From: Polyodon spathula
Lineage: Eukaryota > Chordata > Actinopteri > Acipenseriformes > Polyodontidae
Assembly: GCF_017654505.1 (NCBI RefSeq)
Contig: NC_054570.1
Span: forward strand, 1,933,523 to 1,997,522
Reading direction: 5' to 3'
Length of the DNA: 64,000 nt
Shown one piece after another: positions 63,848 through 64,000 of this stretch. The translations under genes were made by a program, and so were the position numbers. The notes below the pieces were generated by a model that made no database searches, was not told where the DNA came from, and saw only the letters and a program-made list of their open reading frames with translations. Positions within the stretch are counted from its first letter, which is position 1. The number at the start of each line of letters is the position of its first letter.

Positions 63848-64000
63848 CTGTGCATTTATTTAATTTGACAGACGCCTTTATCCAAGGCGACTTACAGGTG
63901 TTGCAGCATAGTACAGGATCACAATACAAGATTAATATTTAAATACAGTGCCGTTTACAGTAGTACTACTAAAATACAATGTGAAATAGGATGCAGCAAG
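63786..64000 (+). repeat. (TTA)n followed by SINE-like copy, cut by window end
   Basis: About 20 TTA units (63786-63845), then TTTGACAGACGCCTTTATCC and GGCGACTTACAGGTGTTGCA, as in 30236-30445. Confidence 0.75.

Larger units (their letters stand above)
60620..64000. other. Upstream of the PHLDB-like gene, no further gene recognised
   Basis: It has an (AT)n run at 60901-60922, poly-G runs at 62072-62096, 62110-62120 and 63271-63295, a direct duplication of about 33 bp at 63113-63178 and a SINE-like copy at the right edge. Open frames in it lack motifs. The promoter and upstream exons of the PHLDB-like gene may lie here. Confidence 0.45.

Overview
The window looks like genomic DNA from a ray-finned fish. 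Genes are split into many small exons with GT-AG introns. Interspersed repeats (MITE-like elements, a fish-type SINE/LINE tail, L2-like LINE remnants) and long simple repeats are dense. Gene content and the repeat sequences fit a non-teleost lineage such as sturgeon, paddlefish or gar, but that placement is inference. A 500-N assembly gap lies at 58522-59021.

Layout. (1) 1345-7826, minus: complete psmc4 (proteasome ATPase Rpt3), 11 exons, 418 aa. (2) 11036-14764, plus: a two-Ig-domain membrane receptor with two lesions, a GT-to-AT splice donor and a +1 frameshift; a probable pseudogene or a sequence error. (3) 15.9-18.1 kb: two tandem arrays of a 40-bp unit inside copies of an interspersed repeat. 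(4) 18503-25559, minus: a nine-exon membrane-protein gene of unknown family, reconstructed from splice sites. Its phases allow a 430-aa two-pass form and a 231-aa type I form. (5) 27820-38716, plus: complete lsr (angulin-1), 11 exons, 594 aa, with an 18-copy 30-bp minisatellite abutting the acceptor of the transmembrane exon. (6) 41344-47147, plus: two tandem FAM187B-like genes with a frameshifted third relic between them. (7) 48-58 kb: mostly repeats and unassigned sequence, with an L2-like LINE fragment, a possible decayed V-set segment, a small membrane ORF broken by TGA, and a signal-peptide exon of another receptor running into the gap. (8) 59486-60533, minus: the 5' part of a coiled-coil gene resembling the PHLDB family. 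(9) 60.6-64 kb: repeats and no recognisable gene.

The lsr-FAM187B adjacency matches human chromosome 19q13, and PSMC4 and PHLDB3 are on the same human arm, so this is probably a rearranged part of that ancestral block. Its theme is single-pass Ig-type membrane proteins beside housekeeping genes. lsr works at tricellular junctions and in lipoprotein uptake. FAM187B proteins are poorly characterised. The minus-strand gene at 18.5-25.6 kb is the best candidate for something undescribed.
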